Of a DNA stretch of 64,000 bases, positions 9,094 to 18,752 are shown piece by piece (position 1 is the stretch's first letter; every line of letters starts with the position of its first letter). The notes beneath the pieces are model-generated. The model searched no databases. It was not told where the DNA came from and saw only the letters and a program-made list of their open reading frames with translations. This DNA is from Jiangella alba. GTDB taxonomy: Bacteria; Actinomycetota; Actinomycetes; Jiangellales; Jiangellaceae. The translations under genes were made by a program, and so were the position numbers. The stretch lies in NCBI RefSeq assembly GCF_900106035.1, contig NZ_FNUC01000003.1, positions 2,039,501 to 2,103,500 of the forward strand, written 5' to 3'.

Positions 9094-9845
9094 CGAGGTT
9101 CGCCGGCACGGTGGCGCTGCTCTCCGCCGCGGGCTCGGGCATCGGCCGCGGCGTCGCCGTCCGGCTGGCCGCGGAGGGCGCGCTGGTGGTCGTCACCGAC
9201 GTCGACGGCGATGCGGCGGAGCGGGTGGCGCGGGAGATCGGTGCGGCCGGCGGCGCGGCCGTCGCGCACGTCCTCGATGCCACCGATCCGCAGCGCTGGC
9301 GCGCCGTGGCCGGCCTGGTCGCCGACGTGCACGGCCGGCTGGACACGCTGATCCTCAACGCCGGGCGCAACGAACCGGCGCGGCTGGAGGACCTCGCCGA
9401 CGAGCAGTGGGACCGCCAGCTGCGGCTGTGCCTCGACTCGGTGTTCTACGGCGCCCGGGCGCTGCTCCCGCTGTTGCAGCGCTGCCGCGGCAGCATCGTG
9501 GTGACGTCGTCGATCCATGCGCTGGTGGGGTTCCCGGGATTCCCGGCCTATGCCGCCGCCAAGGGCGGCATCGGCGCCCTGGTGCGCCAGCTCGCCGTCG
9601 ACAACGGCACGACGGTGCGCGTCAACTCGGTCCTGCCGGGCGCCGTCGAGACGCCGCTGTGGGCGCGCCGTTCCGCGGAGTACCGCGCCGAGGTCGCGGG
9701 CCTCACGCCGATGCGCCGGCTCGGTCGGGTCGACGAGGTCGCGGCGGCGGTGGCCTTCCTCGCCTCCTCCGACGCGTCCTTCGTCACCGGTCAGTGCCTC
9801 GTCGTCGATGGCGGGCGGACGATCTCCTCACACGAGGATCGCTAG
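9090..9845 (+). CDS. short-chain dehydrogenase/reductase
   Basis: Classical SDR of 251 residues with an NAD(P)-binding Rossmann fold. The glycine motif is slightly degenerate (SAAGSGIGRG instead of TGxxxGIG). D37 after the second strand favours NAD(H). NAG follows at 90-92, the catalytic serine is at about S141, and Y154 and K158 form YAAAK. The C-terminus has LVVDGG. As the last gene of the sugar operon it probably oxidises or reduces a sugar or sugar acid that is also handled by the enolase-superfamily dehydratase. The substrate is unknown. Confidence 0.9.
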   Translation: MTRFAGTVALLSAAGSGIGRGVAVRLAAEGALVVVTDVDGDAAERVAREIGAAGGAAVAHVLDATDPQRWRAVAGLVADVHGRLDTLILNAGRNEPARLEDLADEQWDRQLRLCLDSVFYGARALLPLLQRCRGSIVVTSSIHALVGFPGFPAYAAAKGGIGALVRQLAVDNGTTVRVNSVLPGAVETPLWARRSAEYRAEVAGLTPMRRLGRVDEVAAAVAFLASSDASFVTGQCLVVDGGRTISSHEDR

Positions 9846-9993
9846 TCATCCCGGACGTGATGGGGCCGCCGCAGGACGAAAGATGTCGAGCGCAGGGCGT
9901 TTCCAAGGCCGAGCAGCAGTCGTAGCGTGAGAGGTGTCGCGTGCCAGGCACGACGACGCTCACGAGGGCACCATCCACGGGGGGTGAGCTGCG

Positions 9994-10287
9994 ATGCCCA
10001 CATTCGTCAGCTTGATCAACTGGACCGACCAGGGAGTGCGTCAGTCCAAGGCGTCGCTCGACCGAGCCAAGGCCGCCGGTGAGCTGGCCGAGCGCATGGG
10101 CGGCACCCTCAAGGACGTCTACTGGACCGTGGGCCCGTACGACATCGTGTCGATCTCCGAGTTCCCCGACGACGAGTCGGGGACCGCCTTCGCGCTGGCC
10201 ATCGCCGCGCAGGGCAACATCCGGACGACGACCCTTCGCGCTTTCGGCGCCGACGAGGTGAGGGGCATCCTGGGCAAGCTCGGCTGA
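9994..10287 (+). CDS. GYD-domain protein
   Basis: Small protein of 97 residues with a dimeric alpha/beta-barrel fold of the GYD family. The family motif appears as VGPYDIV in place of GxYD, with strands FVSLINWTDQG and TTTLRAF on either side. The molecular role of GYD proteins is not established. It stands alone, converging on the peptide importer operon, and is not obviously part of either neighbouring island. Confidence 0.75.
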   Translation: MPTFVSLINWTDQGVRQSKASLDRAKAAGELAERMGGTLKDVYWTVGPYDIVSISEFPDDESGTAFALAIAAQGNIRTTTLRAFGADEVRGILGKLG

Positions 10288-10301
10288 CCGCCCGCCGCGC
10301 G

Positions 10302-11051
10302 TCACGCCATGCTCGGGACGGCTTCCAGCAGCCGCCTCGTGTAGGGGTGCGAGGGGCGTTCGATGACGTCCTCCGCCGGGCCGTGCTCGACGAGCTGTCC
10401 GGACTGCATGACGGCGATGGAGTCGGCCATGTAGCGGACCACCGCGAGATTGTGCGAGATGAACAGGATCCCGACGCCGGTGCGCGACTGGATCTCCTTG
10501 AGCAGGTTGAGCACGGCACCCTGGACGGAGACGTCGAGGGCGGACGTGATCTCGTCGGCGATCAGGATCTGCGGCTCGGCGGCGAGAGCGCGCGCGATGG
10601 CGACGCGCTGGCGCTGCCCGCCGGAGAGTTGCCGCGGGAGCTTGTTGACGTCGCTCGGATCCAGGCGCACCATCTCCAGCAGTTCGGCGATGCGTGCTGG
10701 TCGTGCCCGTCCGCTCGACCCGCGCAGGCCCTCGGAGATCGAGGCGCCCACGCTCATCCGCGGGTTGAGGGACGCGTACGGATCCTGGAAGACGTACTGC
10801 AGCGGCCGGCTGACGAGGTCACCGCGACGGCGCGTCGCCGGGTCGAACTCGACGTCCTTCCACGCGATCGCCCCCGACGCCAGCGGGGCCAGCCCGACCG
10901 CCGCCTTCGCGAGGGTCGACTTGCCGGACCCCGACTCGCCGACGAGCCCGACGATGGAGTCGGCCGCCACGGCGAGACTCACGTCGTCGACGGCGGTGAC
11001 GGCATGGCGGCCGTGACCGTACGTCACCACGACGTTGCGCAGTTCGAGCAC
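10302..11051 (-). CDS. peptide ABC transporter ATPase, DppF/OppF type
   Basis: Nucleotide-binding subunit of 249 residues. Walker A is GESGSGKST, the signature [15 protein letters not shown], and Walker B ILIADEITSALDVSV. The start is a GTG one base after the stop of the upstream fusion gene, with GAGG seven bases before it. It is a little shorter than usual DppF proteins; the C-terminal cysteine-rich extension is missing, while the partner ATPase has it. It powers the dipeptide/oligopeptide importer of this operon. Confidence 0.93.
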   Translation of the reverse strand: MLELRNVVVTYGHGRHAVTAVDDVSLAVAADSIVGLVGESGSGKSTLAKAAVGLAPLASGAIAWKDVEFDPATRRRGDLVSRPLQYVFQDPYASLNPRMSVGASISEGLRGSSGRARPARIAELLEMVRLDPSDVNKLPRQLSGGQRQRVAIARALAAEPQILIADEITSALDVSVQGAVLNLLKEIQSRTGVGILFISHNLAVVRYMADSIAVMQSGQLVEHGPAEDVIERPSHPYTRRLLEAVPSMA

Positions 11052-11052
11052 G

Positions 11053-13011
11053 TCAGACCTCGCCTTCGGTGGTGGGGCGGGCGTTCGCGGGGACGGAGTC
11101 CGGCCCGGCCACACCGCGCGTCGCCCGGCCGGCAGGCAGCAGCGGGTGCCAGCACGCGACCGCGCCGCCCCGGCCGGAGTCCACGAGCTCGGGCCGGTCC
11201 TCGAGACACCGGTCGTCGGCGCGGCCGCAGCGCGGGGCGAAGGCGCACCCCGCCGGGAGGTCGGCGGCGTGCGGTGGCCGGCCCGGAATGCTCGCGAGGG
11301 GCTGCGACCGGTCCGTCGACATGTCGGGGATGCTCGCGACCAGCGCGCGCGTGTACGGATGCGCGGCCTCGGTGACCAGCCCGCTCACGGGCAGCTCCTC
11401 GACCACGCGGCCGGCGTACATGACGAGGACACGCGATGCGGTCTCGGCCACCACCGCGATGTCGTGGCTGATCAGCAGGACGGCGGCGGCCGTCTGCTCG
11501 GAGATCCGCTCGAGCAGGTTGAGCACCTCGCGCTGGACGGTCACGTCCAGCGCGGTCGTCGGCTCGTCGGCGATGATCAACGCCGGCTGGGCCATGAGGC
11601 CCATCGCGATCGACGCGCGCTGGCGCATGCCGCCGGAGAGCTCCATCGGGTACTGCTTCGCGCGCACCTCGGGCGAGCTGATCAGCACCGCGCTCAGCCT
11701 GTCGACGGCCCGTTGCCAGGCGTCTCGGCGGGTGAGGCCCTCGTGCGTCTCGGCGACCTCGGCGAGCTGTCGTCCGACCTTGAGGGTGGGGTTCAGCGAC
11801 GACATGGGGTCCTGGAAGACCATCGCGAGCGAGGTGCCGAGCAACCGCTCGCGCTCGCGCGGACGCATCCGCCGCAGCTCCTGCCCCTTGATCTGGTGCA
11901 CGTCGGCCTCGGCGAGACCCGGGTAGGAGATGAGCCGAGCCGCGGCCATGGCGGTGAGGCTCTTGCCTGAGCCGGACTCGCCGACGAGGCCGACGATCTC
12001 GCCAGGACGGATCCGCAGGCTCACGTCGATGACCGGGGAGAACGGCGCGGTCTCGCCGGGCACCGTGACGGTCAGCCCGTCGAGCCGCAGGACGTCGTCG
12101 CCGTCGTCAGCCGATCGGGCCGGCGCGGCGGCCTCCGGTCCCGGTCGGCGCGAGAGACGGGACGGGATCCGGAGGTGACCATGGTGGCTGCCGCCGAGGA
12201 TCTGGGTGAGGAGCTCGCCCGCGAGGACGAACGTGAGCCCGGCGACCACGATGGCGATGCACGGCGCGAGCGCGGCCGCGGGGTTGGTGTAGATGGCCGG
12301 CAGTCCGTCGGACAGCATGCGCCCCCAGTCGTACGACGGTGGCTGGACGCCGAAGCCGAGATAGGACAGCGCCGAGATGCTGAGCAGCGCCGCTCCGACC
12401 TGGCTGGTCATGTTCACGACCAGGGGTTCTGAGATGTTGGGGATGACATGGCGGGTCAGGATCCGCCACCGCGAGACACCCAGGAGCCGCGCGGCCGAGA
12501 CGTAGTCGGCGTTCGCGATTCCGCTCGCGGTGGTGTGGGTGAGCCGCGCGAAGGACGGCGCGAAGGCGATCGCCATCGACAGGACGGCCCCGCGTGCGCC
12601 CACACCGAAGATCATCGCGAGGAACAGCGCGAGCAGCAGCCCGGGGAAGGCGACCAGCAGGTTCAGGCCCGCGACCACCACGCGGCCGGCCCGCTTGCCC
12701 AGCACGATCGGGACGGCGCCGATGATCAGGCCGGCCACCACGCCGATGGCCACCACGAGCAGGGCGAGCACGAGGGACATCCGGGTGGCCACCAACGTCC
12801 GGGTGAACACGTCACGGCCGAGGGCGTCGGTGCCGAACGGGTGGTCGGCCGAGGCTCCCGCCTGGAGCGAACCCACGACGATCTCCTCGGCGCGGTCGCC
12901 CAGCAGCGGCGGCGCCAGGATCGCGGTCACGAGGAGGACCAGGAGGAGCACGGCCGTCACGATGCCGAGCGGTGACGACAGATGGTGCCGGGTGCGGCGC
13001 GACCAGGACAC
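11053..13011 (-). CDS. DppC permease fused to DppD ATPase
   Basis: One 652-residue polypeptide joins two importer subunits. Residues ~1-280 are a DppC-type permease with ~6 helices and GTDALGRDVFTRTL. Residues ~310-640 are a DppD-type ATPase with GESGSGKSL, LSGGMRQRASIAMGL and [14 protein letters not shown]. The C-terminal CAFAPRC segment is the iron-sulfur-like extension of OppD proteins. Such fusions are known in actinobacteria. The GTG start lies one base past the stop of the upstream permease. A proline/alanine-rich linker near residue 290 joins the modules. Confidence 0.93.
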   Translation of the reverse strand: MSWSRRTRHHLSSPLGIVTAVLLLVLLVTAILAPPLLGDRAEEIVVGSLQAGASADHPFGTDALGRDVFTRTLVATRMSLVLALLVVAIGVVAGLIIGAVPIVLGKRAGRVVVAGLNLLVAFPGLLLALFLAMIFGVGARGAVLSMAIAFAPSFARLTHTTASGIANADYVSAARLLGVSRWRILTRHVIPNISEPLVVNMTSQVGAALLSISALSYLGFGVQPPSYDWGRMLSDGLPAIYTNPAAALAPCIAIVVAGLTFVLAGELLTQILGGSHHGHLRIPSRLSRRPGPEAAAPARSADDGDDVLRLDGLTVTVPGETAPFSPVIDVSLRIRPGEIVGLVGESGSGKSLTAMAAARLISYPGLAEADVHQIKGQELRRMRPRERERLLGTSLAMVFQDPMSSLNPTLKVGRQLAEVAETHEGLTRRDAWQRAVDRLSAVLISSPEVRAKQYPMELSGGMRQRASIAMGLMAQPALIIADEPTTALDVTVQREVLNLLERISEQTAAAVLLISHDIAVVAETASRVLVMYAGRVVEELPVSGLVTEAAHPYTRALVASIPDMSTDRSQPLASIPGRPPHAADLPAGCAFAPRCGRADDRCLEDRPELVDSGRGGAVACWHPLLPAGRATRGVAGPDSVPANARPTTEGEV

Positions 13012-13012
13012 G

Positions 13013-13981
13013 TCAGCTCTCCTTGATCGTCGAGCGGGGGTCGAAGGCGGCGATCGCGACGTCCACCACGAGGTTGATGAGGAGGATGCCGGCCCCGAAG
13101 AACAGCGCCACGGCCTGGACCATCGGGTAGTCCTTCACGAGCACGGAGTCCACGAGCTCGGCGCCGATGCCCGGCCAGGCGAACACGCTCTCGACGAGCA
13201 CGGTGCCGGCCAGCATCGACGCGAGGATCATGCCGCACACGGTCAGCGTCGGCGTCAGCGTGTTCGGCAGCGCGTGCCGCAGATACACCACGCGGGCGGG
13301 GAGACGCTTCGCGCGGGCGGTGCGGATGTAGTCCTCGCTCAGCACCCCCTGCGTCTCGGCCCGCACGATCCGCGCCAGGTAGGCGCCCGGGCCCACCACC
13401 AGCGCGATGACGGGCAGGACGAACGATGCCGCACCGGTCATGCCCGCCACGGGCAGCGCTCCGAGGGAGACGGAGAAGACGAACACGAGACCGACGGAGA
13501 GCAGGTAGTCGGGGACGGAGAGCGCGAGCCCCGTGAGGCCGCCGAAACCGAGGTGAACCGTGCGGCCCCGGCCGTCCCGGGTCGCGATACCGATGAGCAG
13601 GCCCACCGGTATCGCGATCACGATGCAGACCACGAAGGCCGTCAGGCCCAGCTTGACGGTCGCGGGGACCAGTTGCGCCATGATCTCCCGGACCGGCGTC
13701 TGACTGTCGAGCGAGGTGCCGAGGTCGAGGTGGAGCAGGCCGCGCAGGTAGTCCACGTACTGCTGCCACAGAGGGTCGTCGAGCCCGAGCTTCTCACGCG
13801 TGGCGCTGATGGTCTCCGGTGACGCTCGCAGGCCCAGCGCCGCCCGGACCGGATCGCCCGGCAGCGCGTGCACCATGGCGAACGCCGCGGTGACGACCAC
13901 CGCCATGGACACGACGAACCGGCCGAGCCGCCGGGTCAGGAACACCAGCCAGGGGTGCCTCGCGCGGAACGACGACCTCAC
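13013..13981 (-). CDS. peptide ABC transporter permease, DppB type
   Basis: Membrane subunit of 322 residues with about six helices. It has the DppB hallmark GDPVRAALG after the first helix and an EAA loop near YIRTARAKRL. The start is chosen at a GTG preceded by a strong GGAGGGAGG. A GTG ten codons earlier, just after the receptor gene, is possible but lacks such a site. It forms the translocation pore with the DppC half of the fused subunit. Confidence 0.92.
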   Translation of the reverse strand: MRSSFRARHPWLVFLTRRLGRFVVSMAVVVTAAFAMVHALPGDPVRAALGLRASPETISATREKLGLDDPLWQQYVDYLRGLLHLDLGTSLDSQTPVREIMAQLVPATVKLGLTAFVVCIVIAIPVGLLIGIATRDGRGRTVHLGFGGLTGLALSVPDYLLSVGLVFVFSVSLGALPVAGMTGAASFVLPVIALVVGPGAYLARIVRAETQGVLSEDYIRTARAKRLPARVVYLRHALPNTLTPTLTVCGMILASMLAGTVLVESVFAWPGIGAELVDSVLVKDYPMVQAVALFFGAGILLINLVVDVAIAAFDPRSTIKES

Positions 13982-14013
13982 TCGACCTCCCTCCAGAACC
14001 GAGTCCGCCACAC

Positions 14014-15618
14014 CTATGCGAGGACACGCAGTGAGGTGGGCTCCAGGATGCGGGCGACGACGTCGAACTCGACCCCGTTGCCCCAGTAGAGGTAGGGCAC
14101 GACGGAGATCGGGGTGATGTCCGCATCCTTGATGAGAGCACCCTCACCGGCGTTCCAGTCGTCGCATCCGTCCGTGCCCGCCTTCGATTGCGCGGCGCCG
14201 ATCGAGCTCTCGTAGACGTCGTTGCTCATCGATCCGTAGTTGATCCCGTCGGCCGGCGTGGGGCCCGAGAAGAACGGCATCAGCGTGGCCGGATTGCTCA
14301 CGCCGAGGTTGATGAGGGTCGCGGTCCAGGGTCCCTTGCCGCCGAAGACGACGTCGGACCGCTCGGTGAACGACTGCCCGTTGAGCGTGACCTCCACGCC
14401 GAGCTCTCCCCACTTCTGGCCGATGTACTCGGCCGTCGCAGCGGTCTCCGGGTCCTCGTTGTCGTAGACGAACAGGACCGAGAGCGGCGCGCCGTCCTTG
14501 CCGCGGAGTCCGTCGTCGCCGACCTCCCAGCCTGCGTCGTCGAGCATCGTCGCGGCGGCCTCCGGGTCGTACGCCGGCAGGTTCGGCGTGACCGTGTCCC
14601 CGCTGCAGATCTTCGGATCCGTCAGCAGCCCGTTGGCCCGCTCGCCCAGGCCACCGGTCGACACCTGGGCGAGTTCGTCCATGTCGAGGGCGGCGACCAG
14701 CGCACGGCGGACCTCGACGTCGGCCGTCGGCTCTCCGGGAGCCTGGTTGAAGGTGAGTTCGTCGGCGACGATGACGCCACCGTCGGAGAAGAGGCCTCCG
14801 GCTTCCAGCCGCTGCATGTCGGTGCCGCCCAGCTGGGCGAGGTTCACCTCGCCGCTGAGCATCAGGTTGGCCGTCGTCGTCGCACTCTCGACGACCCTGA
14901 ACGTGATCGTCTCCGGCAGGCCCGGCTCGTCGGTCGAGGCGCCGTCCAGTCCCCAGGCGTAGCCGTCGCGCAGCGTGTACTCGTACTCGTTGCCGGGCAG
15001 CGCCTTCGACAGGACGAACGGTCCCGAGCCGGCGGAGGCGGCGGTCATCGAGTCGCGGTCCTGGAGGCCCGGTGCACAGACCAGCGGCAGTTCCGCCAGG
15101 TTCTGCAGGAAGAACGGGGCGCCCGACTCAAGCGTGACCTCGACGGTGCCGGCGGCGTTGTCGCCCGTCGCCGTGGCCGCGGCGGGTACCGCGACCCCGA
15201 GCATGGGCGAGGCGTTGGCGGCGTCGGCCACGTAGTTGATGTTGTCGGCCACGGTCTGCGCGTCCATCGGCGAGCCGTCCGAGCAGGTGACGCCGTCGCG
15301 AACGGTCAACGTGTAGGAGGTGCCCTCGCCGCTCCAGGACGTGACGACGCTGGGCGCGACCTCGCCGGAGTCGAGGAGCTTGACGGGGGTGTCGTAGGCG
15401 AAGACGCTCATCATGAGGTTGACGCTGTTGACGGAGCGCTGCGGGTCGAGCGCCCCCGGGTCGCTGTCGATCGCGATCGTGAGCGACCCCCCGTCGGCGT
15501 ACTCGCCGGACGAGCCGCCCGTAGAGTCGCCACTGCTCGACTCGCCAGCACAACCAGCGACCGCGACAGTGGTACAGAGTGCGAGCACCGAGATGCGAAC
15601 AGAACGGTTTCGGACCAT
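14014..15618 (-). CDS. peptide-binding lipoprotein, SBP family 5
   Basis: Extracellular solute-binding protein of 534 residues. The signal peptide ends in a lipobox (VAVAGCAG) and is followed by a Ser/Gly-rich tether. The mature protein opens with LTIAIDSDPGALDPQ, typical of DppA/OppA receptors. AGGAAG precedes the ATG. It is the first gene of the leftward importer operon and presumably determines which peptides enter the island. The negative/polar tether is standard; ligand preference cannot be read. Confidence 0.93.
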   Translation of the reverse strand: MVRNRSVRISVLALCTTVAVAGCAGESSSGDSTGGSSGEYADGGSLTIAIDSDPGALDPQRSVNSVNLMMSVFAYDTPVKLLDSGEVAPSVVTSWSGEGTSYTLTVRDGVTCSDGSPMDAQTVADNINYVADAANASPMLGVAVPAAATATGDNAAGTVEVTLESGAPFFLQNLAELPLVCAPGLQDRDSMTAASAGSGPFVLSKALPGNEYEYTLRDGYAWGLDGASTDEPGLPETITFRVVESATTTANLMLSGEVNLAQLGGTDMQRLEAGGLFSDGGVIVADELTFNQAPGEPTADVEVRRALVAALDMDELAQVSTGGLGERANGLLTDPKICSGDTVTPNLPAYDPEAAATMLDDAGWEVGDDGLRGKDGAPLSVLFVYDNEDPETAATAEYIGQKWGELGVEVTLNGQSFTERSDVVFGGKGPWTATLINLGVSNPATLMPFFSGPTPADGINYGSMSNDVYESSIGAAQSKAGTDGCDDWNAGEGALIKDADITPISVVPYLYWGNGVEFDVVARILEPTSLRVLA

Positions 15619-15668
15619 GGTCGCCTGTCTTCCTGTGCGGCCGACGGGGTGAGCCGGATCGGCGCCGG

Positions 15669-15683
15669 ATGGTGTGACCCACG
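15669..15683. promoter_or_regulatory. candidate PucR-site-like repeat upstream of the importer operon
   Basis: TGGTGTGACCCACGA lies in the divergent intergenic region between the peptide receptor gene and the DUF885 gene. Its first ten bases are identical to the site at 24971-24986 (TGGTGTGACC). The half sites TGGTG/CAC are spaced by five rather than six bases. See the related sites at 23190, 24940-24986 and 32322-32368. Confidence 0.35.
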
Positions 15684-15847
15684 ATTGAAGCCACGACGCG
15701 GCGCCGCGTCTTGTCCGGCCCCACAATCGGGCCCGCGGTCGATGGTGGCCCGACCCAAGCACGCTGGTGACGCCGGTCCCTAGCCTCTCACCTGAGCGAA
15801 TGACCGAGCGTGTGCGGCGCGTCGAACCGACAGCGGAGGACCAGCTG

Positions 15848-17494
15848 GTGGACGTCGAGGATCTGGGCCACCGGTATCAGCAGCTTCGGTACCGCGCCGA
15901 ACCGACCTGGGCGCACCTCATCGGTGAGTACTCGGTGGCGCCGCTGTTCGAGGACGTCAGCGAGGAGGCCGAGGACGCCGTCGGCGCCGAGGCCGGCCGG
16001 ATCGCCCGCGCGGCCGCGTCGGTGGCGCGCATACCGGACGGAACGGCCGCGTCGCTCGACGCCGCGGTGCTCGCCTGGGACGCCGCGACCAGGTCCGGCC
16101 TGCTCGAATGCCGGTTCGCCGAACTGGACGTCGACCCGCTGTTCGGACCGGTCGCGGCCCTGCCCGGCAGGGTCTCGAAGCTGTCGCTCCCGTCGGCCGA
16201 GGTGGCTCGCGCGCTCCCGGAGAAGTACGGCGCGTTCGCCCGCCATCTCCGTGACCGCGTGGAGCGTCTCCGGGCCGGTCGCGCGGCCGGACGGACTCCG
16301 GTCGCCTTCGCCGTCCACGGGACCGTCGACGGCGTCCGCGACTGGCTGCGCACGCCGGTCGACGACGACCCGCTGCTGGCCGTCGGAGCGCTGCCGCGGC
16401 TGGTCGACCGCAGCGCCCTCCGGCAGGACCTGCACGCGGTGATCGGCGAGGTCGTGCGCCCCGCCTTGAACGACTACGCCGACGCGCTGGCGGAGCAGGC
16501 CGCGCCGTCCGCGCGGCCGGACGAGCGGTGCGGGCTGTGCTGGCTGGACGACGGCGAGCGGACGTACGCCACCCTCGTCCGGGCGCACACCACGACCGAT
16601 CTCACTCCCGAGCAGATCCACGAGATCGGGCTCGCGCAGGTCGCGGCGCTGGCCGAGGAGTACGCCGTTCTCGGCCGGGAGATCTTCGGGGTGGCGGACG
16701 TCGCGACGGTGCTCACCCGGCTGCGCGAGGATCCAGCGCTCCATTTCGAGAACGGTGACGACCTCGTGCGGGCGGCCGAGCACGCCCTGGCGAGGGCCAC
16801 CGAGGGTGCTCGGGGCTGGTTCGGGCGGATCCCGGCGGCCACGTGCTCGGTCGAGACGGCGACGAGCGGATCGCTCGGCCAGTACTTCCGCCCCACGAAG
16901 GACGGCTCGCGGGGCGCGAGCTTCGTCGTCAACGTCTCCGATCCGCGGGCCTGGGCGCGCTACGAGGTCGAGGCGCTCGCCTACCACGAGGGGGTGCCGG
17001 GCCATCACCTCCAGATGGCGCTCGTCGCCGAGCTCGCGGACCTCCCGGAGTTCCGGCGCACCGCTGCGGTCACCGGCTACACCGAGGGCTGGGGCCTCTA
17101 CGCCGAGCGGCTGGCCGACGAGATGGGCCTGTACAGCAGCGCCCTGGACCGGATGGGCATGCTGTCGTTCGACTCGCTGCGGGCGTGCCGTCTGGTCATC
17201 GACACCGGCATCCACGCGCTCGGCTGGAGCCGGGACCGGGCCAAGCGGTACCTGGCCGGCAACTCACCGCTGAGCCCCGGCCACATCGACGCCGAGGTCG
17301 ACCGCTACATCGTGACACCGGGCCAGGCCCTGGCCTACCTGGTCGGCCGGCTGGAGATCGTGCGGATCCGGGCGGAGGCGACTCGGCGGCAGGGCTCCCG
17401 CTTCGACCTGGCCCGCTTCCACGACGCCGTACTCGGCGCCGGACCGCTGCCGCTGACGTTGCTGGACGCCCACGCCGCGGCCGCGCTGCCCTGA
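15848..17494 (+). CDS. DUF885 family putative metallopeptidase
   Basis: Protein of 548 residues of the DUF885 family, predicted zinc metallopeptidases. The likely metal motif HEGVPGHH begins at residue 380, followed by a conserved GYTEGWGLYAE element, as in M32-like peptidases. No signal peptide, so it should act on peptides already inside the cell. The GTG eight bases after GCGGAGG is chosen as start; an ATG 16 codons upstream has no ribosome site. It is transcribed divergently from the peptide importer, which supports a role in cutting imported peptides. Substrate specificity is unknown. Confidence 0.83.
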   Translation: MDVEDLGHRYQQLRYRAEPTWAHLIGEYSVAPLFEDVSEEAEDAVGAEAGRIARAAASVARIPDGTAASLDAAVLAWDAATRSGLLECRFAELDVDPLFGPVAALPGRVSKLSLPSAEVARALPEKYGAFARHLRDRVERLRAGRAAGRTPVAFAVHGTVDGVRDWLRTPVDDDPLLAVGALPRLVDRSALRQDLHAVIGEVVRPALNDYADALAEQAAPSARPDERCGLCWLDDGERTYATLVRAHTTTDLTPEQIHEIGLAQVAALAEEYAVLGREIFGVADVATVLTRLREDPALHFENGDDLVRAAEHALARATEGARGWFGRIPAATCSVETATSGSLGQYFRPTKDGSRGASFVVNVSDPRAWARYEVEALAYHEGVPGHHLQMALVAELADLPEFRRTAAVTGYTEGWGLYAERLADEMGLYSSALDRMGMLSFDSLRACRLVIDTGIHALGWSRDRAKRYLAGNSPLSPGHIDAEVDRYIVTPGQALAYLVGRLEIVRIRAEATRRQGSRFDLARFHDAVLGAGPLPLTLLDAHAAAALP

Positions 17495-17498
17495 GCCG

Positions 17499-18752
17499 TC
17501 AGGACCAGGCGCCGGCGGCGAGCGCGCCAGGGGGACGCCGGCCATGCCAGTCGCTGACCGCCTGGATCGCCTCGCCGATCGCCAGCAGGGCCCAGTCGGC
17601 ACCGCCCCGGCCGACCAGCTGTGCGCCGACCGGCAGTCCCGTCGGCGACGGCGACACCGGGAGGCCGAGCACCGGCAGTCCGGTGAGCGACCAGCAGCCG
17701 GTGAACCGGTTGATCCGCCGGCTGACGAGGGTGAGATCGCCCTGGTCGGCGGCCGGCGCGACGAAGGGCGTGGCCGGCACCGCGACGACGTCGACGTCGC
17801 CGAGCACGCTGCCGACCTGCCCCCGCCACGCGAAGGCGACGCCGAGCGCGTTCTCGATCTCCTCGGTCGTGACGCCGCGACCGGCCTCGATCCGCCCTCT
17901 GACGCCGGCGGAGACGCGGCCGTCGTGCCAGTAGGGCCGCAGGTGCCGGACCGCCTCGGAGTTCTGCAGCGCGGCCATCGCCTCGTGCACCCGCTCGACG
18001 TCGCGGAGCCCCGCCACGGACACGACGCGGGCGCCCTGGGCGCTCAGCAGGCCGAGCAGGTCGCCGAAGCCGTCGGCGACCGCGGGCTCGAGATCGTCCA
18101 GGAAGTAGCCCTCCGGGACGCCCACGGTGAGCTCGGCCAGGCTCCGCGGCCGCGGGTGCGGCGCCGCGCCGGCCATGACGTCGAGGGCGGCGCGGACCTC
18201 GGCGGCACTGCGCGCCATGGGGCCCACGACGTCCATGCTGGGGCTCAAGGGCGTGACGCCCAGAGTCGGGACGAGACCATGGCTCGGGCGCAGCGTGGTC
18301 ACGCCGCAGAACGCGGCCGGGTTGCGCAACGAGCCGCCGGTGTCGGTCCCGACGGCGACACGCACGAGGCCCGCGGCGACCGCGACGGCCGACCCGCCGC
18401 TCGATCCGCCGGGGATCCGGCCGCGGTCCCAGGGGTTGCGGCAGGCGCCCCAGGTGGCGTTCTGAGTCGTCGCGCCGAAGCTCAGCTCCTCGAGGTTCGC
18501 CTTGGCGACGATGCGAGCCCCGGCGGCGCGCAGCCGGCGCACCACCTCCGCGTCGGCCGTGGCCGCGGGCGGATGCGGGCCACGGAGCCCGTCGGTACGC
18601 ACGGTTCCGGCGACGTCCATGTTGTCCTTCACCGCGACCGTCCATCCGGCCACCGGGCTGGACCCCTCGGCCGCGGGGTCGTCGTCGATCAGCTGGACGA
18701 AGGCGTGCAGCTCGGCGGCGAGTGCCGCCACCGAGGCCGGTGCGCCGGTCAC
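17499..18752 (-). CDS. amidase signature family protein
   Basis: Amidase of 417 residues related to GatA. The Ser-cisSer-Lys triad is visible: Lys in AVKDNMDVAG, the cis-Ser in GGSSGGSA, and the nucleophile Ser in GTDTGGSLRNPAAF. It hydrolyses a carboxamide or amide bond of a small molecule or peptide. The GTG start overlaps the stop of the CoA-transferase gene as GTGA. It is the last gene of the leftward operon S9 peptidase - methylaspartate lyase - CoA-transferase - amidase. An asparagine or glutamine side chain, or an acylated amine, is a plausible substrate, by inference only. Confidence 0.9.
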   Translation of the reverse strand: MTGAPASVAALAAELHAFVQLIDDDPAAEGSSPVAGWTVAVKDNMDVAGTVRTDGLRGPHPPAATADAEVVRRLRAAGARIVAKANLEELSFGATTQNATWGACRNPWDRGRIPGGSSGGSAVAVAAGLVRVAVGTDTGGSLRNPAAFCGVTTLRPSHGLVPTLGVTPLSPSMDVVGPMARSAAEVRAALDVMAGAAPHPRPRSLAELTVGVPEGYFLDDLEPAVADGFGDLLGLLSAQGARVVSVAGLRDVERVHEAMAALQNSEAVRHLRPYWHDGRVSAGVRGRIEAGRGVTTEEIENALGVAFAWRGQVGSVLGDVDVVAVPATPFVAPAADQGDLTLVSRRINRFTGCWSLTGLPVLGLPVSPSPTGLPVGAQLVGRGGADWALLAIGEAIQAVSDWHGRRPPGALAAGAWS

